A stretch of DNA of 6,303 nucleotides from Clostridiales bacterium (lineage in GTDB: Bacteria; Bacillota; Clostridia; Lachnospirales; WQUN01): positions 1 to 6,303 of the forward strand of contig JAISRJ010000278.1 in assembly GCA_031273705.1 (NCBI GenBank), in the 5' to 3' direction. This document shows, in pieces, positions 1 to 5,724 of this stretch. Position numbers and translations under genes: made by a program. The notes beneath the pieces are model-generated. The model was not told where the DNA came from, searched no databases, and saw only the letters and a list, made by a program, of their open reading frames with translations. The stretch's first letter is position 1; the number at the start of each line of letters is the position of its first letter.

Positions 1-945
1 CATAACATACTCTATAAATTTCAACTTATTACTTGATAGCACAAAGCCGCCAGAGGGCAATCCCACAACATAAATTATATTGCTGATAATACGGATAATA
101 TGGTTGCACATAGATTCTATAGAAGCAATATTATGAACCTGATATCCAGAGGTTGTGTTTATATTTTGAAAATAACTATTCCAAATAGTGTTAAAGATAA
201 AACCGCTTATAAATAAAAGCCCAGTGAAGACAATATAAGTAATCTGTCTACGATATTTCAATACATCGGTAATCTTAGTTGTTCCATGAAGGTTCTTCAC
301 AAAATCAATTATTTCTACAACAGTGTATGGTATAAAAATATACATAACACCTTTAAACCCCCATAAACCAAGCAGAAATAAAAGTAATCCCCATGCAGTA
401 TAATCAATAAAACTTAAATGTTCCTTTGTTTTCATACGCAAAGCCAAATTAACTGCCAACAGAGCATAGGTTATTGGAGTATTATAATTGGGGTAAGTGT
501 ATAAAGCTACTGAGAAAAACAAAATATTCCCTAAAAGCATAAAAACAATACAAGCAGAAAAAATAATAGCATTAGAAAATTTTAATTGCCGTAATAACCA
601 GAATATAAGTACAAACGCTATTGCCGCTTTAATAGCAATATTTATTATTGCAGCAAGCATTAAGTCACCTGTAAAGAAACTTTCTATATAATAAAAAATA
701 AATGTAATAGCAACATGAAATATCCCATCTCCAGCATATTTAATATCTTTCAACAAAAAGTTTCCTTCACGCCAAGCCCGAGAAATAAGAAACGTTTCTG
801 CTGCAAAATCAGAGTTTAGGTAATATGGAAGTACAATAGCATTAGAGTAACATATGTACCCAAATAACACTACAAAGATCAAAGCCAACAAAACTGTTAG
901 TGGCTTTTTCTTTGCTTCATTGAATATTTCACTTAGCCTTCGCAT
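1..945 (-). CDS. Multi-pass membrane protein, GT-C-like glycosyltransferase candidate (C-terminus outside window)
   Basis: The reading frame is open from ATG at 945-943 to the left edge, 315 codons without a stop, so the C-terminus is missing. The start is supported by an SD (AGGTGG, 954-959 on the minus strand) 8 nt upstream and by a strong promoter at 1002-1030. The protein has a short basic N-terminus, a first membrane segment at about residues 16-36, then an extracytoplasmic-type loop with Asn-Ser-Asp (D46) and an Arg/Trp/Gly-rich stretch (RAWREGN, 56-62). More hydrophobic segments follow near 96-118, 124-148, 182-208, 235-256 and 284-300. An acidic residue in the first loop followed by many helices is typical of GT-C enzymes, which transfer sugars from lipid-phosphate donors, and that is the basis of the call. 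No diagnostic family motif is visible, so O-antigen-type or unknown membrane proteins remain possible. Codons are more AT-rich than in the plus-strand operon, which may indicate acquisition by transfer. Confidence 0.75.
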   Translation of the reverse strand, partial: MRRLSEIFNEAKKKPLTVLLALIFVVLFGYICYSNAIVLPYYLNSDFAAETFLISRAWREGNFLLKDIKYAGDGIFHVAITFIFYYIESFFTGDLMLAAIINIAIKAAIAFVLIFWLLRQLKFSNAIIFSACIVFMLLGNILFFSVALYTYPNYNTPITYALLAVNLALRMKTKEHLSFIDYTAWGLLLFLLGLWGFKGVMYIFIPYTVVEIIDFVKNLHGTTKITDVLKYRRQITYIVFTGLLFISGFIFNTIWNSYFQNINTTSGYQVHNIASIESMCNHIIRIISNIIYVVGLPSGGFVLSSNKLKFIEYVM

Positions 946-953
946 TTTCCTGT

Positions 954-959
954 CCACCT
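954..959 (-). promoter_or_regulatory. Ribosome binding site of the GT-C-like gene
   Basis: AGGTGG on the minus strand lies 8 nt upstream of ATG 945-943 and decides this start. Another ATG in the leader opens a different frame and terminates early. Confidence 0.6.
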
Positions 960-1001
960 ATCTTACTACTCATACATATTTTCCCATCACAGTATGAAGC
1001 T

Positions 1002-1030
1002 ATTATCTCAAATCGGCCTCGTTATGTCAA
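1002..1030 (-). promoter_or_regulatory. Sigma-A type promoter for the GT-C-like gene
   Basis: On the minus strand there is a perfect -35 TTGACA (1030-1025), a 17-bp spacer and a -10 GATAAT (1007-1002, 5 of 6 consensus bases). An A/T-rich stretch lies just upstream of the -35. Transcription would begin near 995, giving a leader of about 50 nt before the ATG at 945. Confidence 0.75.
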
Positions 1031-1101
1031 TAAAAATCAAAAAAATTGATCTTTATTTACCGGACGAGATTTACAAAACTATTATAAAGACATACACCAG
1101 A

Positions 1102-1126
1102 AAAAGGCCCCTATAAGGAGCCTTTT
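1102..1126 (-). terminator. Rho-independent terminator after the phage-like gene
   Basis: A hairpin with a 7-bp outer stem (AAAAGGC/GCCTTTT), one C-A mismatch, a 3-bp inner stem (CCT/AGG) and an ATA loop begins 8 nt beyond the TAA stop of the minus-strand gene. Read on the minus strand it ends in a run of five T (1105-1101). The other strand has four T, so weak bidirectional action is possible, but no plus-strand gene enters it. Confidence 0.75.
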
Positions 1127-1134
1127 GCGGAAAG

Positions 1135-1848
1135 TTATTCATTAATATCTGTGTTGACCAATTCGGTTTTTATCGATTCAAGATAATTTATAACTATAAT
1201 TAAATTGTGTATCCAGTTGCGTTTATCTTTTTCGTGATGGAGTTGGTTAAGAATTAGCCGTGAAAAATTCGTCGCCGTATGCTTAATCCTCCACTCTACT
1301 AAAAAAAGTATTATATTCCTAAACTTATAATAGCCTCTTTTTTTACGCGCTATAGATTTTTCAGTTTCGGTCAGCCCATGTTTTTTAATATCTTCCAAAA
1401 CGGAATAACTTGAAATTATTTTATACCTCTTGCGTGCCGTCTGTTTAGATTGTTCTACAAGCTCGGCATGTCTGGACATTAGCTCAAAATCAGATGCTTG
1501 GTTAGAATTAAAACCTAGATCCGCAATCTGCTTTAATTTAGATTTGCCAAAATTTAGAGTACCTGGAATTTTGCCACTCTTATACTGATTGCCGTGTTTT
1601 CCGCCGCTTACCTTGGGAATTTGTCTTATTAATGTGCCAAGCACAACCTGAGCGTCGATGTGGGCTTCGCTTAACTGTTGTAATTCCAACCATTTTTGTT
1701 CTTCCAAATCCTTTGCCAAATTCAACTTCTTAATTGCCCTAATTTCCGCACGCATAGACTTTAGGCGTTCTTTCGTAAATAGAACGAATCTACTTAAATC
1801 TTCCAGATTGTCCGGTAATTGGATTTTGTCAGTGATTAAGTCATTGAT
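1135..1848 (-). CDS. Phage/plasmid-type helical protein with HTH-like segment, apparent ATC start
   Basis: The gene encodes 237 residues if read from codon ATC at 1848-1846. The frame is open further up to TTG at 1908 (257 residues), but those extra codons have no SD and do not look like a protein N-terminus. Directly upstream of the ATC is GGAGGGG (1862-1856), 7 nt away, and the residues after it (NDLI...QLPDNLEDLSRF) read like a natural N-terminus. Either ATC is used as a rare start or an ATG was mutated. The N-terminal 70 residues are charged and helical. A Gly/Lys-rich linker (about 80-100) precedes an HTH-like segment (LKQIADLGFNSNQASDF, about 105-121). This arrangement recalls proteins common in prophages and mobile elements of Clostridia and spirochaetes, where a helical region and an IPK-G-rich linker precede an ADLG-type helix pair. 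The role is unknown. The C-terminal half is Lys/Arg-rich and not recognised. Confidence 0.6.
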   Translation of the reverse strand: MNDLITDKIQLPDNLEDLSRFVLFTKERLKSMRAEIRAIKKLNLAKDLEEQKWLELQQLSEAHIDAQVVLGTLIRQIPKVSGGKHGNQYKSGKIPGTLNFGKSKLKQIADLGFNSNQASDFELMSRHAELVEQSKQTARKRYKIISSYSVLEDIKKHGLTETEKSIARKKRGYYKFRNIILFLVEWRIKHTATNFSRLILNQLHHEKDKRNWIHNLIIVINYLESIKTELVNTDINE

Positions 1849-1855
1849 GAGGCAA

Positions 1856-1862
1856 CCCCTCC
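1856..1862 (-). promoter_or_regulatory. Strong Shine-Dalgarno of the phage-like gene, pointing to an ATC codon
   Basis: GGAGGGG on the minus strand is the best SD in this part of the window. At 7 nt spacing it meets ATC (1848-1846) in the gene's frame. The nearby TTG and ATG (1844-1842) are in other frames and run into a stop within a few codons, so the SD only makes sense for the ATC position. Confidence 0.6.
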
Positions 1863-1945
1863 GCGCTAGAATATTGACCTTTATTAATCTACAAAGGATC
1901 ATATTCAAAAGGGGTTATATTAGTTAATTTTACGACAAAGCCTAT

Positions 1946-2338
1946 CTATATGCCGCGCATTATCATATGCATCCTTTCAAATATAAGACCGACAGTAAAC
2001 CAGGCCGGCGCAAAATCCAATCGGATAACTCCTCGCACAGCAAACTTGCAGTCACTATAATCCCAAGGGCAAATCTTGATCTTCTTCAAACACACACCCG
2101 TAATATATTCTATCGTAAATATGCATAAGGTATATATTCCTCCTCTCGCAATTACAGGCAGCGCGTTTAAAATATCGCAGAGAGGTCCCATAAAAACAAC
2201 AAGACCGTAAATAAAGAACATCCAGATAGATGTTGTGGCAGTCAATCGAAAATCCTTTTTTATCAGAGAAACGAATCCTGTCCAAATAATTTCTATTATC
2301 CATCCGGCGGCTCCGAATATTAAAAATCGTATTAACAT
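1946..2338 (-). CDS. CmpB-type putative ABC-transporter permease (PF06541-like membrane protein)
   Basis: The gene encodes a 130-residue integral membrane protein of unknown transport substrate. It opens with a membrane segment carrying GAAGWIIEIIWTG (9-21), the G-W-x-x-E pattern of the family. Further hydrophobic segments lie at about 38-58 and 64-84, followed by the hallmark PWDYS (91-95), a short hydrophilic stretch with GVIRLD, and a last hydrophobic segment (about 108-123). I chose ATG 2338-2336 because family members of about 130 residues begin right before this first helix, and because an extended -10 promoter (2390-2398) lies inside any longer reading. The frame stays open to a TTG at 2458 (170 residues), but neither start has a convincing SD. 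It ends in TAG. The next minus-strand gene begins about 100 nt further on with no terminator between them, so co-transcription is possible. No ATPase partner is in the window. Confidence 0.75.
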   Translation of the reverse strand: MLIRFLIFGAAGWIIEIIWTGFVSLIKKDFRLTATTSIWMFFIYGLVVFMGPLCDILNALPVIARGGIYTLCIFTIEYITGVCLKKIKICPWDYSDCKFAVRGVIRLDFAPAWFTVGLIFERMHMIMRGI

Positions 2339-2389
2339 ATAAATAGTATTAGCAAATTGATGGTTAATAGACACTTGATTATTCAGAAA

Positions 2390-2418
2390 ATTATAACAAA
2401 ATAAGATAAGTAGCGAAA
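2390..2418 (-). promoter_or_regulatory. Extended -10 promoter for the CmpB-type gene
   Basis: The minus strand reads TGTTATAAT (2398-2390), a perfect TATAAT preceded by TGn. The -35 is poor (TTTCGC, 2418-2413, 17-bp spacer), as is common for extended -10 promoters. The predicted start near 2383 gives a leader of about 45 nt to ATG 2338. Confidence 0.45.
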
Positions 2419-2473
2419 AGCCGAATACTCCGCTTTTTGCTTTTTTCTTTGCGCCCAAGCCATTTTTCGTGAT

Positions 2474-2502
2474 TTGTAAAGTCTTTCAAGCAATGGTATA
2501 AT
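2474..2502 (+). promoter_or_regulatory. Sigma-A promoter of the cls-ppx-ppk operon
   Basis: TTGTAA (2474-2479, 4 of 6 consensus) is followed after 17 bp by a perfect TATAAT (2497-2502). TG at 2494-2495 makes it an extended -10. Transcription should start near 2509, leaving a leader of about 23 nt before ATG 2532. It diverges from the CmpB-type gene. Confidence 0.75.
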
Positions 2503-2519
2503 AGAGAAAATTGGCTTTA

Positions 2520-2525
2520 CGGAGG
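2520..2525 (+). promoter_or_regulatory. Ribosome binding site of cls
   Basis: CGGAGG ends 6 nt before ATG 2532, which fixes the start there rather than at the upstream in-frame TTG (2511), which has no SD. Confidence 0.75.
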
Positions 2526-2531
2526 CTCATA

Positions 2532-3161
2532 ATGTTCGACGACCTGATTTCTTTTTTATCAGAATTGCTTAAACTTTTACCTTCCATCGGTGTGGTACTT
2601 AATATTGTGTTTGGCTTGGTGGTTGTTTTCTATGAGCGTCGCAACCCGGTTGTTACTTGGGCGTGGCTGATGGTTATTACACTGCTTCCTTACCTTGGGT
2701 TTATAATATACTTAATGATTGGGCTGGACAGCCGAAAGCACAATGTGTTTTACTCAAAATCCAAAAGAGACGAAAAAGTCTACGACGAATATATTGAAGC
2801 GGGCGGGGACTCTTTTTTAAGTGAGCAATCCGCGTTAATCAGCGATAAAAATATTTTGCATGTACCCGGCGCGGAGCATTTTAATGATTTGATTTATTTG
2901 AATTTCTTCTCCGGTAACGGGGCATTTACTGTTAATAACCATGTAAAGATGTATTTTGAGGGTGGAAACAAGTTTGACGAATTACTATTGGATATAAAGC
3001 AGGCGAAACGTTTTATTCATCTGCAGTACTATATTGTTCGCAATGACGAGACCGGGCAAAGGCTGATAAACGCCCTGGCGAAAAAAGCCGCCGAAGGCGT
3101 GGATGTGCGCTTTTTAGTGGACGGCAGGGGTTGTATACTTACTCCGCGCAGGTTTTTTTAG
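2532..3161 (+). CDS. cls 5' portion: membrane anchor and first PLD half without HKD
   Basis: These 209 codons up to the amber stop carry both membrane segments and the start of the first PLD domain (HLQYYIVRNDETG, VDGRGC) but neither HKD motif. If translation stops here, the product is a membrane-anchored, catalytically incomplete fragment. Confidence 0.6.
   Translation: MFDDLISFLSELLKLLPSIGVVLNIVFGLVVVFYERRNPVVTWAWLMVITLLPYLGFIIYLMIGLDSRKHNVFYSKSKRDEKVYDEYIEAGGDSFLSEQSALISDKNILHVPGAEHFNDLIYLNFFSGNGAFTVNNHVKMYFEGGNKFDELLLDIKQAKRFIHLQYYIVRNDETGQRLINALAKKAAEGVDVRFLVDGRGCILTPRRFF
3159..3161 (+). other. In-frame amber codon inside cls
   Basis: TAG follows a run of seven T (3153-3159, the last T being part of the codon) and is in the same frame as both cls halves (3159 and 2532 are both multiples of 3). 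An insertion or deletion in the T run would not remove the interruption, so this is a substitution rather than a frameshift. The next in-frame ATG is two codons later, at 3168. Confidence 0.85.
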
Positions 3162-3167
3162 CCGCTG

Positions 3168-4019
3168 ATGAAAGCCGGAGGTTTTTTTGCGGAATTTTTA
3201 CCGCCTCATTTTATTCGTATAAATTTTCGTAATCATCGCAAAATTTGCGTCATAGACGGGGCGGTGGGCTATATAGGCGGGCTTAACGTGGGGAATGAAT
3301 ATTTGGGTCTTACAAAGCGTTTTGGATATTGGCGGGACGCTCATATCCGTCTTAAAGGCGACGCCGTAAAACAATTGGAATTGCGATTTTTAATGGATTG
3401 GAACTTCTGTTCAAGGCAAAATATAAGAATATCCGATTACGTTTTTCCGCAGATAAAAAATACTTCCAAAGGCGTAAATATGCAGATTGTGTCCAGCGGA
3501 CCGGATACCGCCCAGCATAATATCCTTTACGCTTATATAAAAATGATTGGCGAGGCGGATAATTCCATCTATATTCAAAGTCCGTATTTTGTGCCGGACG
3601 ACAGTATTTTTGAGGCTTTGCGCATAGCGGCGCTTTCGGGTATCGATGTGCGTATAATGATCCCCGCAAAGCCCGATCACCCGTTTGTGTATTGGGCGGG
3701 GCTGTCCTATCTGGGCGATTTACTAATGTCCGGCGCGAAATGTTATGAATATGAAAAAGGGTTTGTTCACAGCAAGATTATAATGATAGATTCGCTGGTG
3801 TGCTCTGTGGGTACGGCTAACATGGATGTCCGCAGTTTTAAGCTGAATTTTGAGTGCAACGCCTTTATCTATGACACCCGGATTACTAAAATGCTGGAGG
3901 ATCAATTTTTGCGCGATATAGAGGATTGCTCCAAAATAGAATATGAACAATATGCCACTCGCGGGCATTGGACCCGTATACGAGAGTCTGTGTCCAGATT
4001 GCTGTCGCCACTGTTATAG
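3168..4019 (+). CDS. cls 3' portion: both HKD catalytic motifs, no membrane anchor
   Basis: This is a 283-codon continuation of cls from the first ATG after the amber codon. It holds HKD1 (H23, K25, D30) and HKD2 (H201, K203, D208) in local numbering, but not the transmembrane region or the first strands of PLD domain 1. No good SD precedes ATG 3168; the nearest purine stretch, AGG at 3150-3152, is 15 nt away. Expression would therefore rely on termination-reinitiation from the TAG 6 nt upstream, or on readthrough. Whether a product folds without the N-terminal part is doubtful. Confidence 0.55.
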   Translation: MKAGGFFAEFLPPHFIRINFRNHRKICVIDGAVGYIGGLNVGNEYLGLTKRFGYWRDAHIRLKGDAVKQLELRFLMDWNFCSRQNIRISDYVFPQIKNTSKGVNMQIVSSGPDTAQHNILYAYIKMIGEADNSIYIQSPYFVPDDSIFEALRIAALSGIDVRIMIPAKPDHPFVYWAGLSYLGDLLMSGAKCYEYEKGFVHSKIIMIDSLVCSVGTANMDVRSFKLNFECNAFIYDTRITKMLEDQFLRDIEDCSKIEYEQYATRGHWTRIRESVSRLLSPLL

Positions 4020-4020
4020 A

Positions 4021-4029
4021 GGAAAGAGG
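4021..4029 (+). promoter_or_regulatory. Ribosome binding site of ppx-HD
   Basis: GGAAAGAGG starts immediately after the cls stop region and ends 8 nt before ATG 4038. It selects this ATG over the ATGs at 4033 and 4050. Confidence 0.6.
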
Positions 4030-4037
4030 TAAATGTC

Positions 4038-5576
4038 ATGCCTAAAAAAATGAAGATTTCTCTGGCCGGGGTCATAGATGTCGGTTCCAGTGAATTGCGA
4101 CTTAAAATAGCTCAACTGTCTAAAAATAAAATGAAATACTTGGAGAGTCTGACCTATCCTCTCGCTCTAGGCAGAGATACTTTTAACACAGGAAAGATTT
4201 CATTTGAAAAAGTAGATAAAGCCTGCGAAATAATAAAGAATTTTCTGCTTATTTGCAAAGAATACACAGTGACAGACATTCGCGTACTAGCGACGACCGC
4301 TGTGCGCGAAGCCACAAACATGGATTATTTTTTGGACCAGGTAAAGATAAAAACCGGCATGAGTATCAATGTAATCGACGATACAGAGGAGAAACTTTAT
4401 ATATATAAAATCTTGACTAGATTAAGCAAGGTGGATGTGATAAGTTCCGCCCTGATGGTACACATCGGTTCAGGAAATATCGGAGTAGCTCTACTTCAAG
4501 GCGGTAGAATTTTACTTACCCGAAATATTAAGGTCGGCTCTTTGCGAATAAGCGAGTTGTTTGACGATATAGAAGAATACTCCGGCGAGTTTTATATAGT
4601 GCTGGAGGAATATTTACACAGTTATACGGACTTACTAACAAATGACGTACCGGATAATATAAAACATTTTATTGTTTCTGGGACGGAGATTTCTGTTCTA
4701 TCGGGTTTGACAGGCGTGGAAAATAACGAAATGATAACAAACATACCCAAACCTACATTTTTATCTTTTTATCAGGAAGTAATTAACAAATCTACACATA
4801 ACGCCTCAAAAGATTATAACCTGTCTATCGACAAGGCCGAACTATTGCTTCCGACCATGTGCATATTTAACAATCTAATGAAACTCACGAACGCCGAAAA
4901 GATTATTGCCGCCGATGTTATGCTTTCAGACGCTATATTATTTGAAATGCTTTGCGCTGACGAGTTCGCGTTAATAAATAAGGACTTTGGGAAAAACGCT
5001 GTGCTGTCCGCCAGAACATTGGCGAGAAAATATGACGCTATGGAGTCTCATTACGATCTGGTCTCCGGCTTTGCGCAAAAGATATTTGATAAAATGAAGA
5101 AACTGCATGGGATGGGTCAAAAGGAACGGATTTTGCTGCAGATAGGCGCTATTCTGCACGATGTGGGAAAATTTATTAACCTTAACGAGCACCATGAACA
5201 TTCTTATAAAATAATCAAAAGTTCGGAGATTGTGGGGCTGAACCAATACGAAACCGAGATTATCGCCAATCTGGCGCTGTATCACGCGAATAGAACGCCC
5301 TCGGCGTCCGATGAGTCATATAGCAAGTTGGATTTATATAATCGTGTGCTCGTTTCTAAATTAACGGCTATTTTGCGATTGGCGGACGCGCTGGATCAAA
5401 GTCACGTACAGAAGTTTGACACAATAGACGCGAAACTTACCGATAACGAATTAATAGTCACCATTGCGACGGATAAAAATATACACTTGGAGCAATGGTC
5501 TTTCAAATTAAAGAGTGATTTTTTTGAAGAGGTGTTCGGCATAAAAGCGATAGTAAAGCAGAAGAAGATTTTATAA
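4038..5576 (+). CDS. Ppx/GppA-type phosphatase domain fused to an HD domain, degenerate Ppx loop
   Basis: This 512-residue cytoplasmic protein starts at ATG 4038 behind GGAAAGAGG (SD spacing 8 nt), 18 nt after cls. Residues 1-300 are an ASKHA-fold Ppx/GppA domain: IDVGSSELRLKI (13-24, phosphate loop 1), ATTAVREATN (85-94) and TEE (116-118, matching the catalytic Glu region), then VSGTE (213-217). Family members hydrolyse polyphosphate or pppGpp. However, the second loop, normally DIGGGS-x-E, reads HIGSGNIG (142-149), so the usual Asp and downstream Glu are absent and exopolyphosphatase activity is doubtful. Residues 325-490 form an HD domain with what looks like a full ligand set: H338, H374-D375 in AILHDVGK, H386/H388, and D450 in RLADALD. 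HD domains are metal phosphohydrolases. The position before ppk1 points to polyphosphate or (p)ppGpp metabolism. Activity may reside in the HD half, or the protein may be regulatory. The last codons (KKIL, stop) form the first unit of the downstream repeat array. Confidence 0.85.
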   Translation: MPKKMKISLAGVIDVGSSELRLKIAQLSKNKMKYLESLTYPLALGRDTFNTGKISFEKVDKACEIIKNFLLICKEYTVTDIRVLATTAVREATNMDYFLDQVKIKTGMSINVIDDTEEKLYIYKILTRLSKVDVISSALMVHIGSGNIGVALLQGGRILLTRNIKVGSLRISELFDDIEEYSGEFYIVLEEYLHSYTDLLTNDVPDNIKHFIVSGTEISVLSGLTGVENNEMITNIPKPTFLSFYQEVINKSTHNASKDYNLSIDKAELLLPTMCIFNNLMKLTNAEKIIAADVMLSDAILFEMLCADEFALINKDFGKNAVLSARTLARKYDAMESHYDLVSGFAQKIFDKMKKLHGMGQKERILLQIGAILHDVGKFINLNEHHEHSYKIIKSSEIVGLNQYETEIIANLALYHANRTPSASDESYSKLDLYNRVLVSKLTAILRLADALDQSHVQKFDTIDAKLTDNELIVTIATDKNIHLEQWSFKLKSDFFEEVFGIKAIVKQKKIL

Positions 5577-5710
5577 TGAAGAAACTTTTATAATGGAGAA
5601 ACTTTTATAATGAAGAAACTTTTATAATGAAGAAACTTTTATAATGGAGAAGATTTTATAATGGAGAAGATTTTATAATGGAGAAGATTTTATAATGGAG
5701 AAGATTTGTT
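5559..5710 (+). repeat. 17-bp tandem repeat array at the ppx-ppk junction
   Basis: Seven exact-length copies of a 17-bp unit (ATGRAGAARMTTTTATA) occupy 5576-5694. A degenerate copy precedes them inside the ppx 3' end (5559-5575), and a 16-bp degenerate copy (5695-5710) abuts the ppk1 ATG. Variants differ only at positions 4, 9 and 10 of the unit: three copies are ATGAAGAAACTTTTATA, one is ATGGAGAAACTTTTATA, and three are ATGGAGAAGATTTTATA. The last type is grouped next to ppk1, which fits stepwise local duplication. The array stretches the ppx-ppk1 gap from about 14 to 134 nt. High identity between units suggests recent slipped-strand expansion and probable length variation between strains. 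Confidence 0.95.
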
Positions 5711-5724
5711 ATGGATCTTTTTAA
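5576..5724 (+). other. Chain of eight micro-ORFs linked by TAATG stop/start overlaps
   Basis: Each repeat is an open frame ATG-x-x-x-x-TAA encoding MKKLL, MEKLL or MEKIL. ATGs lie at 5576, 5593, 5610, 5627, 5644, 5661, 5678 and 5695. Because the unit is 17 bp and the micro-ORF 18 bp, each TAA shares its last A with the next ATG, and the reading frame moves back one base per step. The first ATG overlaps the ppx stop (5574-5576) in the same way. The eighth micro-ORF (MEKICYGSF) stops at 5724, inside ppk1, overlapping its start. Each unit also has an SD-like GGAGAA or GAAGAA. Termination-reinitiation could pass ribosomes along the chain. Whether any is translated cannot be seen here. Confidence 0.6.
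5697..5700 (+). promoter_or_regulatory. Ribosome binding site of ppk1, within the last repeat copy
   Basis: GGAG in the eighth repeat unit ends 10 nt before ATG 5711. It is the same purine stretch that appears in every other unit, so the array looks like a multiplied ppk1 SD plus start region. Seven upstream decoy ATGs, each with its own SD-like sequence, may compete with it. Confidence 0.55.

Larger units (their letters stand above)
2532..4019 (+). pseudogene. cls: Cardiolipin synthase (PLD family) interrupted by an in-frame amber codon
   Basis: Cardiolipin synthase condenses two phosphatidylglycerols into cardiolipin and glycerol at the membrane. Reading through TAG at 3159-3161 (codon 210) gives 494 sense codons, the normal length for Gram-positive Cls. 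The order is: two membrane segments (15-34 and 41-63) around the conserved ERRNPVVTWAW, the PLDc_N region; a first PLD half with HKD motif NHRKICVID (H235, K237, D242); and a second half with YFVPDD and HKD motif VHSKIIMID (H413, K415, D420). All catalytic residues are present. Both sides of the TAG are in the same frame and align without a gap to the family pattern PRRFF-x-PL-x-x-AGG, where the missing residue is often Lys or another polar residue. One base change (for example AAG to TAG) explains it. TAG also ends this gene, so general reassignment is unlikely. Ppx-HD follows after 18 nt. It could be a true nonsense mutation, a sequencing error, or readthrough. Confidence 0.85.

Noticed and set aside
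497..691. Plus-strand 64-codon open frame
   Set aside because: It lies antisense to the GT-C-like gene, has no SD, and its translation shows no protein-like pattern.
1876..1895. Hairpin CCTTT/AAAGG between the two central minus-strand genes
   Set aside because: It has only 5 bp with a 10-nt loop and no T run, too weak to call a terminator.
1658..1927. Plus-strand 89-codon open frame
   Set aside because: It is antisense to the phage-type gene and its upstream region; it has no SD or recognisable domain.
2339..2458. N-terminal extension of the CmpB-type protein from TTG 2458
   Set aside because: There is no SD, family members usually begin near the first GWxxE helix, and a promoter lies inside this stretch; not fully excluded.
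3153..3161. T7 run before the cls amber codon as a programmed frameshift site
   Set aside because: Both cls halves are in the same frame, so a -1 or +1 shift would leave the correct frame and soon meet other stops; it cannot restore Cls.
3159..3161. Genome-wide amber reassignment
   Set aside because: TAG is also the natural end of cls (4017-4019) and of the CmpB-type gene (1946-1948), at the expected protein ends.
5559..5710. CRISPR array
   Set aside because: The 17-bp units are directly contiguous with no unique spacers.
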